Shown here in pieces: positions 1 through 9,601 of a stretch of 64,000 nucleotides of DNA. A program made the position numbers and the translations under genes. The stretch's first letter is position 1. Every line of letters starts with the position of its first letter. Location of the stretch: NCBI GenBank assembly GCA_902761585.1, contig CACWKX010000009.1:1-64000 (forward strand), in the 5' to 3' direction. The stretch comes from an uncultured Lachnospiraceae bacterium (lineage in GTDB: Bacteria > Bacillota > Clostridia > Lachnospirales > Lachnospiraceae). The notes beneath the pieces were generated by a model that worked only from the letters and a program-made list of their open reading frames with translations, did not search any database and had not been told where the DNA came from.

Positions 1-2
1 GC

Positions 3-116
3 TCTTTCCAGATGCTGTCAGAGAAGTACAAATGTGACCAGCCGGGGAAAACAGAATTCCTTGTGGCTCCCCTTGACAATGGTCACTTCATAACAGGTGA
101 AACACGGAAGGAGTGA
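3..116 (+). CDS. C-terminal fragment of an unidentified protein (cut by window edge)
   Basis: An open frame enters from the left edge and stops at TGA 114-116. The 37 visible residues include a mixed charged/aliphatic stretch (FLVAPLDNGHFITGE) that reads like real protein. A ribosome site for the next gene lies across its last codons, so the two are probably co-transcribed. I do not recognise the family from this tail and assign no function. Confidence 0.5.
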   Translation, partial: SFQMLSEKYKCDQPGKTEFLVAPLDNGHFITGETRKE

Positions 117-126
117 GAGTGTTCTT

Positions 127-678
127 ATGCTCGAAGCAGATATCGCAAAACATTTACGGGAAGCTGAGATGGTTCTGATTGGTCTGGGCGAAGAGCTGCG
201 GTCGGATGGGACATCTCACAGAAGCGATCGGATTGTGAAGGCGCTCAATACGCTTCCGCCATTTTTGAGGGGAAAGACGTACTTTGTAGTGTCACAGAAT
301 TCAGACGATCTTGTCTTCCAATCCAACCTGCTTCCATTTTTCATTGCAGAACCGTATGGGCCGAAGGAAAACAGCGCATGCAGCGAAGAGCAGTGGAATA
401 CTTATCTCAGATGGATATCCGGGACGCTTGGTCATCGATTGCTTATTCTTGAATTGGGTGTAGGGTTTGCTTCACCGGAGCTGATTCGATGGCCGTTTGA
501 GAAGATTACACAGATCAATATGAAGAGCAGCCTGATTCGTGTGAATGCTTCCTTTCCACAGCTTCCGAAAGAGTTGGCTGAGACAGGACGTGCATACTCG
601 GTTCAATGTAATTCGATTGAATGGCTCGAAAAACTAGAACAATGGGTTAAGAGGGTTGATCAGAAGGAGGATGCATGA
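127..678 (+). CDS. Degenerate SIR2 (sirtuin)-like protein
   Basis: This 183-residue protein resembles the small SIR2-like proteins of Lachnospiraceae. The clearest match is the ILELGVGFASPELIRWPFE segment (about residues 116-134), which corresponds to the conserved C-terminal Rossmann part of sirtuins. It lacks the GAG-type NAD loop at the N-terminus (GLGEEL instead) and has no CxxC pairs for the structural zinc, so deacetylase activity is doubtful. It is also shorter than the usual 240-290 residues. ATG 127 is chosen because GGAAGGAG lies at 106-113; a GTG at 97 in the same frame has no ribosome site. Its last codons overlap hisH by 4 bp (ATGA), so the two are translationally coupled. What it contributes to a histidine gene pair is unknown. 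Confidence 0.6.
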   Translation: MLEADIAKHLREAEMVLIGLGEELRSDGTSHRSDRIVKALNTLPPFLRGKTYFVVSQNSDDLVFQSNLLPFFIAEPYGPKENSACSEEQWNTYLRWISGTLGHRLLILELGVGFASPELIRWPFEKITQINMKSSLIRVNASFPQLPKELAETGRAYSVQCNSIEWLEKLEQWVKRVDQKEDA

Positions 679-1301
679 TTGCAATTGTAGATTACGATGC
701 CGGGAATATCATGAGTGTTCAGAAGGCTTGTGCTTATCTGGGATATCAGACAATTCTCACCAGAGACAGAGCTGAGATTCTTCAGGCTGATCATGTGATC
801 CTTCCGGGCGTTGGAGCATTTGCAGATGCGATGGAGAAGCTTGTTGATTTTGGACTGGATGAAACGTTGCGGGAGACCGTAAAGCGTGGAATCCCACTGC
901 TTGGAATATGCCTCGGACTCCAGCTCCTTTTTGATCGCAGCGATGAGTCTCTTATGTTGCAGGACGCGGAGGATGTCAGGGGACTATGCCTGCTGGATGG
1001 CGAGATTCTGAAGATAGACGACCAGAATGGCTTATTGAAAGTACCGCACATGGGATGGAATCAGCTTTCATTTCCAAGAGAAAGCCGGCTGTATCAGGGA
1101 ATTCCGGAAGGGACGGAGGTTTACTTTGTCCATTCTTATTACCTGAAGGCAGGAAATCCTTCTATCGTAACGGCAACCTGTGAATATGGGACGCAGATAG
1201 ACGTTGGGGTTGAAAGCGATAACCTGTTCGCCTGCCAATTTCACCCGGAGAAAAGCGGCAAATGGGGACTGAGAATCCTGGAAAATTTCCTGAACATCTG
1301 A
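675..1301 (+). CDS. hisH: Imidazole glycerol phosphate synthase, glutaminase subunit HisH
   Basis: This is the class I glutamine amidotransferase half of imidazole glycerol phosphate synthase. It releases ammonia from glutamine and channels it to HisF in the histidine pathway. The nucleophile elbow GICLGLQLL places Cys79, and CQFHPEKSG supplies His190 and Glu192 of the triad. The length of 208 residues is normal for HisH. The start overlaps the upstream sirtuin-like gene by 4 bp and hisF follows 65 bp downstream. No other his genes are in the window, so the rest of the pathway must be encoded elsewhere or to the left. Confidence 0.95.
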   Translation: MIAIVDYDAGNIMSVQKACAYLGYQTILTRDRAEILQADHVILPGVGAFADAMEKLVDFGLDETLRETVKRGIPLLGICLGLQLLFDRSDESLMLQDAEDVRGLCLLDGEILKIDDQNGLLKVPHMGWNQLSFPRESRLYQGIPEGTEVYFVHSYYLKAGNPSIVTATCEYGTQIDVGVESDNLFACQFHPEKSGKWGLRILENFLNI

Positions 1302-1366
1302 TTTCAGCTCATGTATGGAATCAGCCGTAAACTTGTTGGGACAGAAGGCTGGAGGACAGTATCAGA

Positions 1367-2131
1367 ATGCTTACAAAAAGAATCATACCTTGCCTTGACG
1401 TGAAAGACGGAAGGGTTGTAAAAGGGGTACAGTTCGTGAAACTTCGGGATGCCGGGGACCCGGTAGAAGCCGCGGCTGCTTATGATGAAGCGGGCGCAGA
1501 TGAGCTGACATTTCTGGATATTACAGCAACAAGCGACCACAGGGAGACTGTGATCGACATGGTCAGGAGGGTGGCAGAGAGAGTCTTTATTCCATTCACG
1601 GTTGGAGGAGGGGTCAGAACCTGTGAGGATTTTCGTGCGATCCTGAGAGCAGGTGCAGATAAGGTTGCCGTTAATTCAGCGGCTGTCAGAAATCCGGAAT
1701 TAATCTCACAGGCAGCTGATAAGTTTGGCGCTCAGTGTGTCGTTGTCGCGATCGATGCCAGAAAAAGGCCGGATGGGACAGGCTGGAATGTCTATACAGC
1801 AGGCGGACGGCAGGATACGGGAATCAATGCTGTTGAATGGGCAAGGAGAGCGTTCAGCCTTGGTGCGGGGGAGATTCTCCTGACAAGCATGGATCGCGAC
1901 GGTACGAAAGCCGGCTATGATCTCGATCTGACCCGGAAGATTGCAGAGTCTGTCCGGATACCGGTCATCGCTTCCGGCGGAGCGGGCAGGGTAGAGGATT
2001 TCTACGATGCGCTGACAGAGGGGAAGGCAGATGCAGCGCTTGCTGCTTCTCTTTTTCATTACAAGGAACTAGAAATTCGTCAGGTGAAGGAATACTTGAA
2101 GGAGCATGGAGTTCCGGTGAGACTTTCATAA
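1367..2131 (+). CDS. hisF: Imidazole glycerol phosphate synthase, cyclase subunit HisF
   Basis: This (beta/alpha)8 barrel takes ammonia from HisH and converts PRFAR to imidazole glycerol phosphate and AICAR. The protein has 254 residues, the standard size. The two catalytic aspartates are Asp11 ([15 protein letters not shown]) and Asp130 (VVVAIDARK). Phosphate-binding glycine motifs are present at TVGGGVRT (about 78-85) and ASGGAG (about 205). It directly follows hisH in the same orientation, as expected for partners of one heterodimer. Confidence 0.96.
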   Translation: MLTKRIIPCLDVKDGRVVKGVQFVKLRDAGDPVEAAAAYDEAGADELTFLDITATSDHRETVIDMVRRVAERVFIPFTVGGGVRTCEDFRAILRAGADKVAVNSAAVRNPELISQAADKFGAQCVVVAIDARKRPDGTGWNVYTAGGRQDTGINAVEWARRAFSLGAGEILLTSMDRDGTKAGYDLDLTRKIAESVRIPVIASGGAGRVEDFYDALTEGKADAALAASLFHYKELEIRQVKEYLKEHGVPVRLS

Positions 2132-2160
2132 GCAGGTGTTGTCAGGAAAGGAAAACTGAG

Positions 2161-2835
2161 ATGGATGCAATGGGAAACGATTGGATGCAATCGCTCAGGG
2201 CAGAGTTCAGCAAGCCATATTACGCAAGACTTTATCAGACGATCAATGAGGAGTACAAAACACAAACGGTTTACCCGCCTGCAGGAGATATCCTGCGGGC
2301 ATTCAGTCTGACTCCACTTTCAAAGGTAAAGGTTGTGATTCTGGGGCAGGATCCCTATCATGAGCCGGGACAGGCAAACGGTTTGTCCTTCTCGGTTCAT
2401 CCGGGCGTTGCGATTCCACCGTCGCTTGTGAATATTTATCAGGAGCTTCACGACGATATCGGATGCAGGATTCCGAATAACGGTGACCTTACAAAATGGG
2501 CGAGGCAGGGTGTCCTGATGTTGAATACGGTACTTACGGTTCGTGCCCATCACGCCTTTTCTCACAGAGGACTTGGATGGGAACAGTTTACGGATGCTGC
2601 GATCACGGCGGTCAACAGTCAGACGCGGCCAATTGTGTTTATTCTCTGGGGAAAGGCAGCACAGGCGAAATGTAGCATGCTCGACAATCCCGAGCACCTT
2701 GTTCTGAAATCGCCGCACCCAAGTCCGCTTTCTGCCTATCATGGATTTTTTGGAAGCAAACCTTTTTCGCAGACCAATCGGTTTCTGGAGGCACATGGTG
2801 TTACACCGATTGACTGGCAGATCGAGGATGTATGA
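2161..2835 (+). CDS. ung: Uracil-DNA glycosylase, family 1
   Basis: It removes uracil from DNA as the first step of base excision repair. The 224-residue protein carries the family 1 water-activating motif GQDPYHEPGQANGLSFSV with catalytic Asp64, and the DNA-intercalation loop HPSPLSAYHGFFG with His186. ATG 2161 follows GGAAAGGAAAACTGAG at close range; an in-frame ATG at 2170 is a weaker alternative. It sits 29 bp after hisF and may share its transcript. An 11-bp hairpin about 105 bp downstream could end the unit. Confidence 0.96.
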   Translation: MDAMGNDWMQSLRAEFSKPYYARLYQTINEEYKTQTVYPPAGDILRAFSLTPLSKVKVVILGQDPYHEPGQANGLSFSVHPGVAIPPSLVNIYQELHDDIGCRIPNNGDLTKWARQGVLMLNTVLTVRAHHAFSHRGLGWEQFTDAAITAVNSQTRPIVFILWGKAAQAKCSMLDNPEHLVLKSPHPSPLSAYHGFFGSKPFSQTNRFLEAHGVTPIDWQIEDV

Positions 2836-2863
2836 GAAACATACACTCTGTGCAGAACATTAT

Positions 2864-2891
2864 TTGTCAGTAATTTGCGATAAAATATAAA
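2864..2891 (+). promoter_or_regulatory. Candidate sigma-A promoter for the DUF5688-adhesin unit
   Basis: TTGTCA (2864-2869) and TATAAA (2886-2891) are separated by 16 bp in a very AT-rich stretch. This is the best promoter in the 328-bp gap between ung and the DUF5688 gene. Transcripts from it would carry the hairpin at 2942-3000 in a roughly 270-nt leader. Confidence 0.5.
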
Positions 2892-2941
2892 TAAAAAACT
2901 GATTACTGAATTCAATCAGAAAAGTTGATGTTTTGACTTGA

Positions 2942-3000
2942 CGGCAGGAAAGCCTTATGTTAGTCTTCTTTCAAGACGATACAGGAATTCTTTCCTGCCG
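2942..3000 (+). other. Long hairpin in the ung-DUF5688 gap (terminator or leader attenuator)
   Basis: CGGCAGGAAAG (2942-2952) pairs perfectly with CTTTCCTGCCG (2990-3000), and a smaller GTCTT/AAGAC hairpin sits in the loop. A loose pyrimidine-rich tail follows (GTTCTTATATCTTCTTTT). It could terminate ung or attenuate the downstream adhesin unit. The rest of 2836-3163 holds no convincing gene; the short hydrophobic frame there has no ribosome site. Confidence 0.45.
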
Positions 3001-3163
3001 GTTCTTATATCTTCTTTTAAGGTTTCATTTCTTATTATCATCACGTTTTTCACTTTTATTCTCCTTTTTCATTTCTATCGATTTCGTGCATGCCGTCGTC
3101 TGATGCCGCAGCACGGACATTTCTTCTGGAACGGCACCAGTCTGTCTGCCGTAGAAAGGAATT

Positions 3164-4096
3164 ATGGATTACAGTACATTCAAAAAAGAGGTCCCGGAGC
3201 TGATCAGCCAGAAGCTTGGTGCTGAGTACAAAGTGCGTCTGTTTGAACTTCGAAAATCCAATGGAATTGTTCAGGATAATCTTTCCATCCAGAAGAAGGA
3301 TACATCCATAAGTCCATGCATTGATCTGAGGTATTACTTTCAGAAATATATCCAGGGAACAGTGATCGAGGATATCGCGAACGCGATTATTGCATATTAT
3401 ATAAGATCAATGCCGGAGCAACTTGAGCCGGACAACCTGCTGGATCCCGGATATGTCAGAAACCAAATCGTATGCAGTCTGGTCAATACAGATCGAAGTC
3501 AGGAATTTCTGAAAGAATGCCCGCATTTTCCATTTCTGAATTTATCGGTCGTATTTTATCTGCTGATTGATGATGTCAGAATTGGTACGGGAACGGTTAT
3601 GATTCGAAACGTTCATATGCAGCAGCTGAAGTTAAAGAAGGAAGAGCTCCTCGGACTGGCCATGAAGAATATGGGCAGGCTGCTTCCTGCAGATTTCATG
3701 ACAACAGAACAGTTAATATCGGAACTTCGGGCAGGCAGCATGGAAACGGATGCTGGAATTGCAGAATGCAGAGATGGACATTCTGACACGGAAGCGATGG
3801 ACAAAAAGCTTCAGCTCTTTGTTCTGACCAATTCCAGGAGAAGTTATGGGGCAGTCTGGATGATGGATATGGAAGTACTGCGAAGGGTTGCTGATCAGCT
3901 GAAGGATGACTTTTATGTGATCCCGAGTTCGATCCATGAATGCATGGTTCTTCCGGCAGGGTACCATCTGAAGACGGAGTCCATCAGCCGGATCGTACGG
4001 AGGATCAATCGGACAAAGGTAGCTCCGGAGGAATTGCTTGCCGATAGTGTCTACCGGTATGACAGAGCCAGAGGACGGCTCATCATTGCAGCATGA
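3164..4096 (+). CDS. DUF5688 family protein
   Basis: A 310-residue soluble protein matching the DUF5688 family of Lachnospiraceae as I recall it. The N-terminal part (DYSTFKKEVPELISQKLG) and a C-terminal segment (FYVIPSSIHECMVLPAG, about 247-263, followed by SVYRYDR) are typical. The family has no established function; the second half superficially resembles a domain reporting on expected values or peptidase-like folds, but no catalytic motif is visible. The start follows AAAGGAATT. It lies 12 bp before the giant adhesin gene and is probably co-transcribed with it. No signal peptide or membrane segment, so cytosolic. Confidence 0.7.
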   Translation: MDYSTFKKEVPELISQKLGAEYKVRLFELRKSNGIVQDNLSIQKKDTSISPCIDLRYYFQKYIQGTVIEDIANAIIAYYIRSMPEQLEPDNLLDPGYVRNQIVCSLVNTDRSQEFLKECPHFPFLNLSVVFYLLIDDVRIGTGTVMIRNVHMQQLKLKKEELLGLAMKNMGRLLPADFMTTEQLISELRAGSMETDAGIAECRDGHSDTEAMDKKLQLFVLTNSRRSYGAVWMMDMEVLRRVADQLKDDFYVIPSSIHECMVLPAGYHLKTESISRIVRRINRTKVAPEELLADSVYRYDRARGRLIIAA

Positions 4097-4108
4097 GGAG
4101 GGTATGGC

Positions 4109-7100
4109 ATGAAAAAAATACAAGCCCTCCTGTCACTGCTTTGTGTCATAGGATTTCTTTTCTTTTCAGGGGAGCTGCGGACCTCTCTTGCCGCTCCAGG
4201 ATGGGGAATCACAGGTTTTGATGGAATGATTCGAGAAGGCTGCACTGGACTTATGGCGGCAGAGTTTCCCGCGTTTGAAACAGTGCAGAATAGGAAGTCA
4301 GAGGAAGCGGTAACTGAACCGGAGACAGAAAGAAAGCACCCGCCCAGTTCTGCAGAAAGCAGTGCCGGTCAATCGGAGAAAGCTGCAGCAGGGCAGCCAG
4401 CACCCGAACAGCAGGCTCAGGCGGATAAAAACAGAGATCAGGGACAGAGGGACATCCAGACAGAGGGACAGCTCCTTATGACAACGGAAGGCTATATGCA
4501 GGCTGAAGCTGATCCCGGAGTGCAGCAGCCTGAAGGGGCTGGTATCGGATCGAATGTCGGGAATCTGTCTCCGCAAGAAAAGGACAGGAATCTTGCAGAC
4601 ACGGAGGATGAACTATATCTGGAGGAGGCAGATGAGAAAGAACTCTATGCAATGGCTGATCCCCAGAAGATTTCCAGACCTTATGTACAGATTACAGACA
4701 AGCCGGATACTACCCTGGCATTATTCGGTGGCGGACCAGGGACAAGAGTTTTTCAGGTTCAAATATTCGGAGACGGAAGTGGAAGTAAAACAGTTACCGC
4801 CTTCTGCATCAATCCCTATAAAAACGACCCGTTGGGAAATACGACACCTCTCAGCAAGGTGAAAACGCTCTCCAACTCCCACCTCCTTGCGATCGCGATG
4901 TATTACCTGCCGGAAGATGCACCTGGGTATGGAACTGACTCTGCGATCATGAACATTTATAAGGAAATCGGGGCAGTAGGAGGGAGCAACGCATATGCAT
5001 TTACGCATTACATTCTGGGGGCAATCTATGAAGGAAAGCCGGTTTCTCATTATATGAGGAAGGAAGCCGCTGCAAATGCGGGGGAACGTGTCCTTGCCAG
5101 ATTAAAAAAGCTTTCGATTCCCTCAGGCAGACTTAGCAGTACTCAACTTTCCGGAAAGTATAGCCGCGGGAGATATGTTTCGGATCCGGTTTCTTACGAA
5201 GGCCAGTCAGGAGCGCGTGCAGAGATCACGCGTGTGGAGCCATCGGGTGCATATGTTGAGGAAGCAGCAACCGGAAAACGTGCCAAGGTGATGGAAACTG
5301 GAAAGAGCTATCTGGTCGTATCCGATACTTTCAAGGAGACAGTGAAGATCGGGCTTAGGGATAAATCTGCTGTCGGCTTCCAAACATATGTGATCAAATC
5401 TGGTAATGCAGATCAGGATGTATCATATGCGCTGTGGGGGAGCGGCAAAAACCTGGAGTTTTCCGCTTCATTTCAGAAGCGGCAGTTAACGGTTCAGGTT
5501 CGTAAAAGACTGGCGGGGGCTTCTTCCATGAGTATGGGCGGAGCGGCATTTTCTCTTGATGATGGGAAAGGAAACCGCTACGCACTGGAATGCGGGCCCG
5601 ATGGAAGCAGCAGCCAGATCCAGGTATTACCAGGTACGTATCGGATTACTGAGACAAAGGCACCTGCCGGGTGCCTCATCAATCAGTCGATTCCGGACCT
5701 TGTCGTTCCGGAAGATGCAGAAGACGGGGCCATATTCACGATTGATGTTTCGGATGAACCTGCTTATGCAGGAATCAGGTTCAGAAAAAAGTCTGCCCAG
5801 CTGGGGGATATTCCGGATGGAGATGCAGGTTTTGAAGGAGCGGAGTTCCAGATTCGGAATGTCAGTGGATATTCTGTCGGGCTGAAAACAGATCCGTCGA
5901 CCGTCTGGAAGAACAACGAGATCATTGTACTTTCCATCAGATCCGGACGCGATGGCAGCGCAACAGTCCCACCGGTTCTGCAGGCGGGTACCTACGAGCT
6001 GTTTGAAAGCAAAGCACCTGCAGGGTATGAGCGCTCAAGCCAGACAGAACGCTTCACAATAACTGAACAGGATGATGGGAAGATACTGGATTTTTCTGAT
6101 CGGATTGTATTTTGGGAGGAAGTGATCAGAGGCGGATTCCGATTCCATAAAATTGATTCGGAGATTGCAAGTCGGCACTGTATCCTGGATGAGAAGAAAG
6201 ACGGAACGGCAGTCTTTGAAGCGGCACATGGAAGCGGTGGAAAAGCAAGACAAGGGGATGCGCAGCTGGAGGGTGCAGTTTTTGAACTTGTGAATCAAAG
6301 CCTCTCAGCGGTAAAAGCATATGGAAAGACAGCGGAGCCTGGAGAAGTCCTTACACAGCTGACCTGTACCGATCTGGGAGAATGGATCGGATATGAATCT
6401 CCCGGGGATGCGCTGCCATATGGGACCTATCAGCTTCGGGAAGTCACGCCGCCGGAAGGATACAATCTTCGGGGAAACCAGATTGATCAGACGTTTGAGA
6501 TCCGGGAAAAGAACACGATCGTCATGCTGGAAAAACCTTTCGATGACGATGTGATCCGTTTTGATATTGAGATACAGAAGTTCCGTGATACGGAAGACCC
6601 GGATGAGACAGGGGATGATATGATTCCCGTCAAAGGAGTTGTATTCGATATCTGCCTGGCTTCTGAACCGGACAAGGTAGTGCTCTCCATTGAGACGGAT
6701 GAAAAAGGGACAGCCACGACCAATCACCCGGCCTATGCACATGGAAGACTGCCATACGGGATTTACCAGGTCAGTGAGCGTAAGAGTACGGTGCCCTCCG
6801 GTCTGATTCCGGTGAAAGACTTCCTGGTGAACGGAACAAAAAGCGGAGGTGTCTTTGACGGAAGGGTATATAAGGGCATCTATAAAAATGACCGGCCGAT
6901 CGGTGAGTGGCTTTGCCTCAGAAAGGCGGACCGGACAACGGGAAAAACGATCCCGCTTTCAGGGACAGTATTCCAGATTCTGGACGAAAGGAAGAAGCCG
7001 GTTGCTTTCCGGGAAAGTTCGCCGGTGCACCGGTCGGTGACAGAATTTACGACCGGAGATGATGGAATGGTTACACTGCCTGAACGGCTGCGTGCCGGAA

Positions 7101-9523
7101 CGTATTATCTGCATGAGGTACATGCGCCGACAGGCTATGTCATAGGACAGGATGTCCGCTTTGAGGTGACATCGCGCAACAACTGGGAACATGTCATCAC
7201 CTGGACCATGGAGAATCAGCCAGCGATGGGAATGCTTCTTCTTGAGAAAACGGATCGGGATAGTGGAGCCAGTCTTCGTGGAGCTGTCTACGAGATATAT
7301 GCGGCGGAAGACATCGTAACACCAGATGGAACCAATCGTGCCAAAAAGGGAGATATTGTAGACATCTTTACAACGGATGAAAAGGGTGTGGGCAGATCTG
7401 AAAAGTTGTTTTTAGGGAGATACGAGGCATTGGAACGGGAAGCCCCTGAAGGATATCGAAGAGATCCGGAACCTGTTCCATTTTCAATTCTATATCAGGA
7501 TGAGCATACAGAAGTTGTCAGAGTCAGCCTGAAGACATCCAACCAGCCAACAACGATGAAACTGCTGAAGACAGAGCAGAAGCTGGATGATGGCGAATGG
7601 TCTGAGCAAGACGGGAAACCGCTGGCTGGAGTGACCTTCAGGATTGCCAGGATCGGAGACTTTAAAGGAAAGAAAAGTGAGCGATATGTCGGAAACAAAC
7701 TTTTTTCAGACGGAGACTATCTGACGGATGAAGATGGCTGGATCATTGCAGACAGGATCGCGACAGGAATTTACTCCGTGAAGGAGACAGCGGCCAGACC
7801 GGGATATCTGCCTGATGAGACAGAAAGCTGGTTTTCAGTGGACGGGGAAGGTAATATCTTTGAGTCTGACAAGGAGGGAAACAGGGCTGAAGAGGCTTTG
7901 GAGAAGATAAAAAACGCGAGTCCTTCGGGTGACGGACGAGTGGAAGAGCAGAAGAAAGGAGGCGGGCAGGGTACACTGAAAATCGTCCGGCGGAACCTGT
8001 ATACCAGATGGCAGTTCGACAAAACAGATTATGCCGGGAAAGGATTGCATGGCACACAACTGAAAATCACGGATTATGACGGGAACACTGTGAAGTATGA
8101 AGATGATCAGGGGAATATCGCAGACGCGGAGTGGATTTCAGACGGAAAACCGCACCTGATAAAACGGCTTCCGGCGGGAAAGTATCTTCTTCAGGAAACT
8201 GCAGCCCCTGAAGGGTACACAGTTGCGAAAGCAATTCCGTTTGAGGTTCAGCTGACGGAGGAGCTTCAGCGGCTCACGATGACGGATAAGAAGCTGATGA
8301 TCAGAAAAACAGATACACTGGGCAGGGACATAGAAGGGGCCGGCCTTGCGGTTTATGAGATCTCCGGGGAAGGTAACGGTCAGATTTCACCCATGCCGAT
8401 TCTGAGATGGACGACAGATGGCCAGCCATACGCTGCTGAGGGGCTGGTGGTTGGAAGCCGCTATCGCCTGGTAGAAGAAAAGGTTCCTTCTGGATTTATT
8501 GGTGCGGATCCGATGGATTTCATGATTCTGGATGATGGTACAGACCAGACGGTTATGATGATTGATAAAAGGGTGTTTGCATTCAAGACAGACACGCGAA
8601 TCGATGGCCTGGCAGGGGCCCGGCTGGAAATCAGAGATTCGGAAGGGACAGTCGTGGACTTCTGGCTTTCGGATGGAGAAGCGCATGCAGTGTCCGGACT
8701 CCGAAAAGGAGAAACATATACGCTTGCAGAGACGGAGGCACCGAAAGGATACGTTCTCTCTCAGCCAATCTCATTTACAGTGTCTGAGGATGCAGTCGAT
8801 GATACATTGAAGCTGATCAATAAACAACTTCTTATTACTAAGACAGAGCTTACGGGCGGGAAAGAGGTCGAAGGTGCTCTTCTTGAAGTGAAGGATAAAG
8901 AGAGTGGGGAAGTAAAGGACAGCTGGCTGTCGGGAAACGAGCCGCATCCGGTGAATGGTCTGGAGACCGGAAAAACGTATATCCTGTCTGAGCGGAAACC
9001 GGCAGACGGATATGTAACGGCTGAACAGATTGAATTTACAGTCCAGAATGACTTTACAGATCAGTGTCATGTCATGCGGGATGATGTCACAAAGGTGAGA
9101 ATCTCAAAACAGGATTTTACAACCGGCAGGGAGCTGGAAGGAGCTGAGCTTGTCGTGCGGGATGAGTCAGGAAAGGAGGTAGAAAGGTGGATCTCCGGGA
9201 AGAAACCGCACGATATTGAGATGCTTCCGATCGGATCCTATACGCTCACGGAGCTTCGGGCACCTGATGGGTATGAGAAAGCCGAGACCGTTGCTTTTGA
9301 GGTGCCGGACAGCGGAGAAATAACGAAGGTTGTCATGAAAGATAAAGCGGATAAAACACCGCCTTCCGATTCTGTCAGAACAGGGGATCAATCTCCTTTG
9401 AAACGGTGGATGATGGCAGCAGGAGTCAGCGCTATGCTGCTGGCAGTATGCATCATGAGGATACGAAGAGAAAACATGAGAAAAAGGAGGCAGACAGAGA
9501 AAACAGGACAGAAAACAGGATGA
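4109..9523 (+). CDS. Giant SpaA/Cna_B-repeat surface adhesin with N-terminal thioester-like domain and sorting signal
   Basis: This 1804-residue wall protein starts with a signal peptide (MKKIQALLSLLCVIGFLFFSG...), then a low-complexity Glu/Gln/Ala stalk to about residue 180. Residues about 190-340 resemble a thioester domain: TVTAFCINPYK places Cys233 and FTHYILGAIYEG lies near 299-310. From about 440 to 1740 there are about 12 prealbumin-like SpaA domains, each closing with an E-x-x-A-P-x-G-Y type motif; these fall near residues 513, 632, 776, 889, 1002, 1109, 1225, 1362, 1455, 1540, 1627 and 1714. The last four are spaced about 86 residues apart. The C-terminus has SVRTGD (1755-1760), a hydrophobic span (1767-1783) and a basic tail, fitting a variant sortase signal. 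It probably mediates attachment to host or diet-derived polymers. No sortase gene is in the window. Confidence 0.85.
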   Translation: MKKIQALLSLLCVIGFLFFSGELRTSLAAPGWGITGFDGMIREGCTGLMAAEFPAFETVQNRKSEEAVTEPETERKHPPSSAESSAGQSEKAAAGQPAPEQQAQADKNRDQGQRDIQTEGQLLMTTEGYMQAEADPGVQQPEGAGIGSNVGNLSPQEKDRNLADTEDELYLEEADEKELYAMADPQKISRPYVQITDKPDTTLALFGGGPGTRVFQVQIFGDGSGSKTVTAFCINPYKNDPLGNTTPLSKVKTLSNSHLLAIAMYYLPEDAPGYGTDSAIMNIYKEIGAVGGSNAYAFTHYILGAIYEGKPVSHYMRKEAAANAGERVLARLKKLSIPSGRLSSTQLSGKYSRGRYVSDPVSYEGQSGARAEITRVEPSGAYVEEAATGKRAKVMETGKSYLVVSDTFKETVKIGLRDKSAVGFQTYVIKSGNADQDVSYALWGSGKNLEFSASFQKRQLTVQVRKRLAGASSMSMGGAAFSLDDGKGNRYALECGPDGSSSQIQVLPGTYRITETKAPAGCLINQSIPDLVVPEDAEDGAIFTIDVSDEPAYAGIRFRKKSAQLGDIPDGDAGFEGAEFQIRNVSGYSVGLKTDPSTVWKNNEIIVLSIRSGRDGSATVPPVLQAGTYELFESKAPAGYERSSQTERFTITEQDDGKILDFSDRIVFWEEVIRGGFRFHKIDSEIASRHCILDEKKDGTAVFEAAHGSGGKARQGDAQLEGAVFELVNQSLSAVKAYGKTAEPGEVLTQLTCTDLGEWIGYESPGDALPYGTYQLREVTPPEGYNLRGNQIDQTFEIREKNTIVMLEKPFDDDVIRFDIEIQKFRDTEDPDETGDDMIPVKGVVFDICLASEPDKVVLSIETDEKGTATTNHPAYAHGRLPYGIYQVSERKSTVPSGLIPVKDFLVNGTKSGGVFDGRVYKGIYKNDRPIGEWLCLRKADRTTGKTIPLSGTVFQILDERKKPVAFRESSPVHRSVTEFTTGDDGMVTLPERLRAGTYYLHEVHAPTGYVIGQDVRFEVTSRNNWEHVITWTMENQPAMGMLLLEKTDRDSGASLRGAVYEIYAAEDIVTPDGTNRAKKGDIVDIFTTDEKGVGRSEKLFLGRYEALEREAPEGYRRDPEPVPFSILYQDEHTEVVRVSLKTSNQPTTMKLLKTEQKLDDGEWSEQDGKPLAGVTFRIARIGDFKGKKSERYVGNKLFSDGDYLTDEDGWIIADRIATGIYSVKETAARPGYLPDETESWFSVDGEGNIFESDKEGNRAEEALEKIKNASPSGDGRVEEQKKGGGQGTLKIVRRNLYTRWQFDKTDYAGKGLHGTQLKITDYDGNTVKYEDDQGNIADAEWISDGKPHLIKRLPAGKYLLQETAAPEGYTVAKAIPFEVQLTEELQRLTMTDKKLMIRKTDTLGRDIEGAGLAVYEISGEGNGQISPMPILRWTTDGQPYAAEGLVVGSRYRLVEEKVPSGFIGADPMDFMILDDGTDQTVMMIDKRVFAFKTDTRIDGLAGARLEIRDSEGTVVDFWLSDGEAHAVSGLRKGETYTLAETEAPKGYVLSQPISFTVSEDAVDDTLKLINKQLLITKTELTGGKEVEGALLEVKDKESGEVKDSWLSGNEPHPVNGLETGKTYILSERKPADGYVTAEQIEFTVQNDFTDQCHVMRDDVTKVRISKQDFTTGRELEGAELVVRDESGKEVERWISGKKPHDIEMLPIGSYTLTELRAPDGYEKAETVAFEVPDSGEITKVVMKDKADKTPPSDSVRTGDQSPLKRWMMAAGVSAMLLAVCIMRIRRENMRKRRQTEKTGQKTG

Positions 9524-9536
9524 CAATCGGATTTAT

Positions 9537-9565
9537 TTGACTTTATCGGTCTGCTATGCTAAGAT
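9537..9565 (+). promoter_or_regulatory. Promoter of tRNA-Arg
   Basis: TTGACT (9537-9542) and TAAGAT (9560-9565) are separated by 17 bp. Initiation near 9572 would give a short leader before the tRNA at 9602. Confidence 0.65.
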
Positions 9566-9601
9566 GATCACTGTTTTCAGAACCAATTTGGTTTTGAATC
9601 T

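Noticed and set aside
2938..3225. Hydrophobic 95-codon frame upstream of the DUF5688 gene
   Set aside because: It starts at TTG without a ribosome site, runs through the hairpin and overlaps the well-supported DUF5688 start in another frame.
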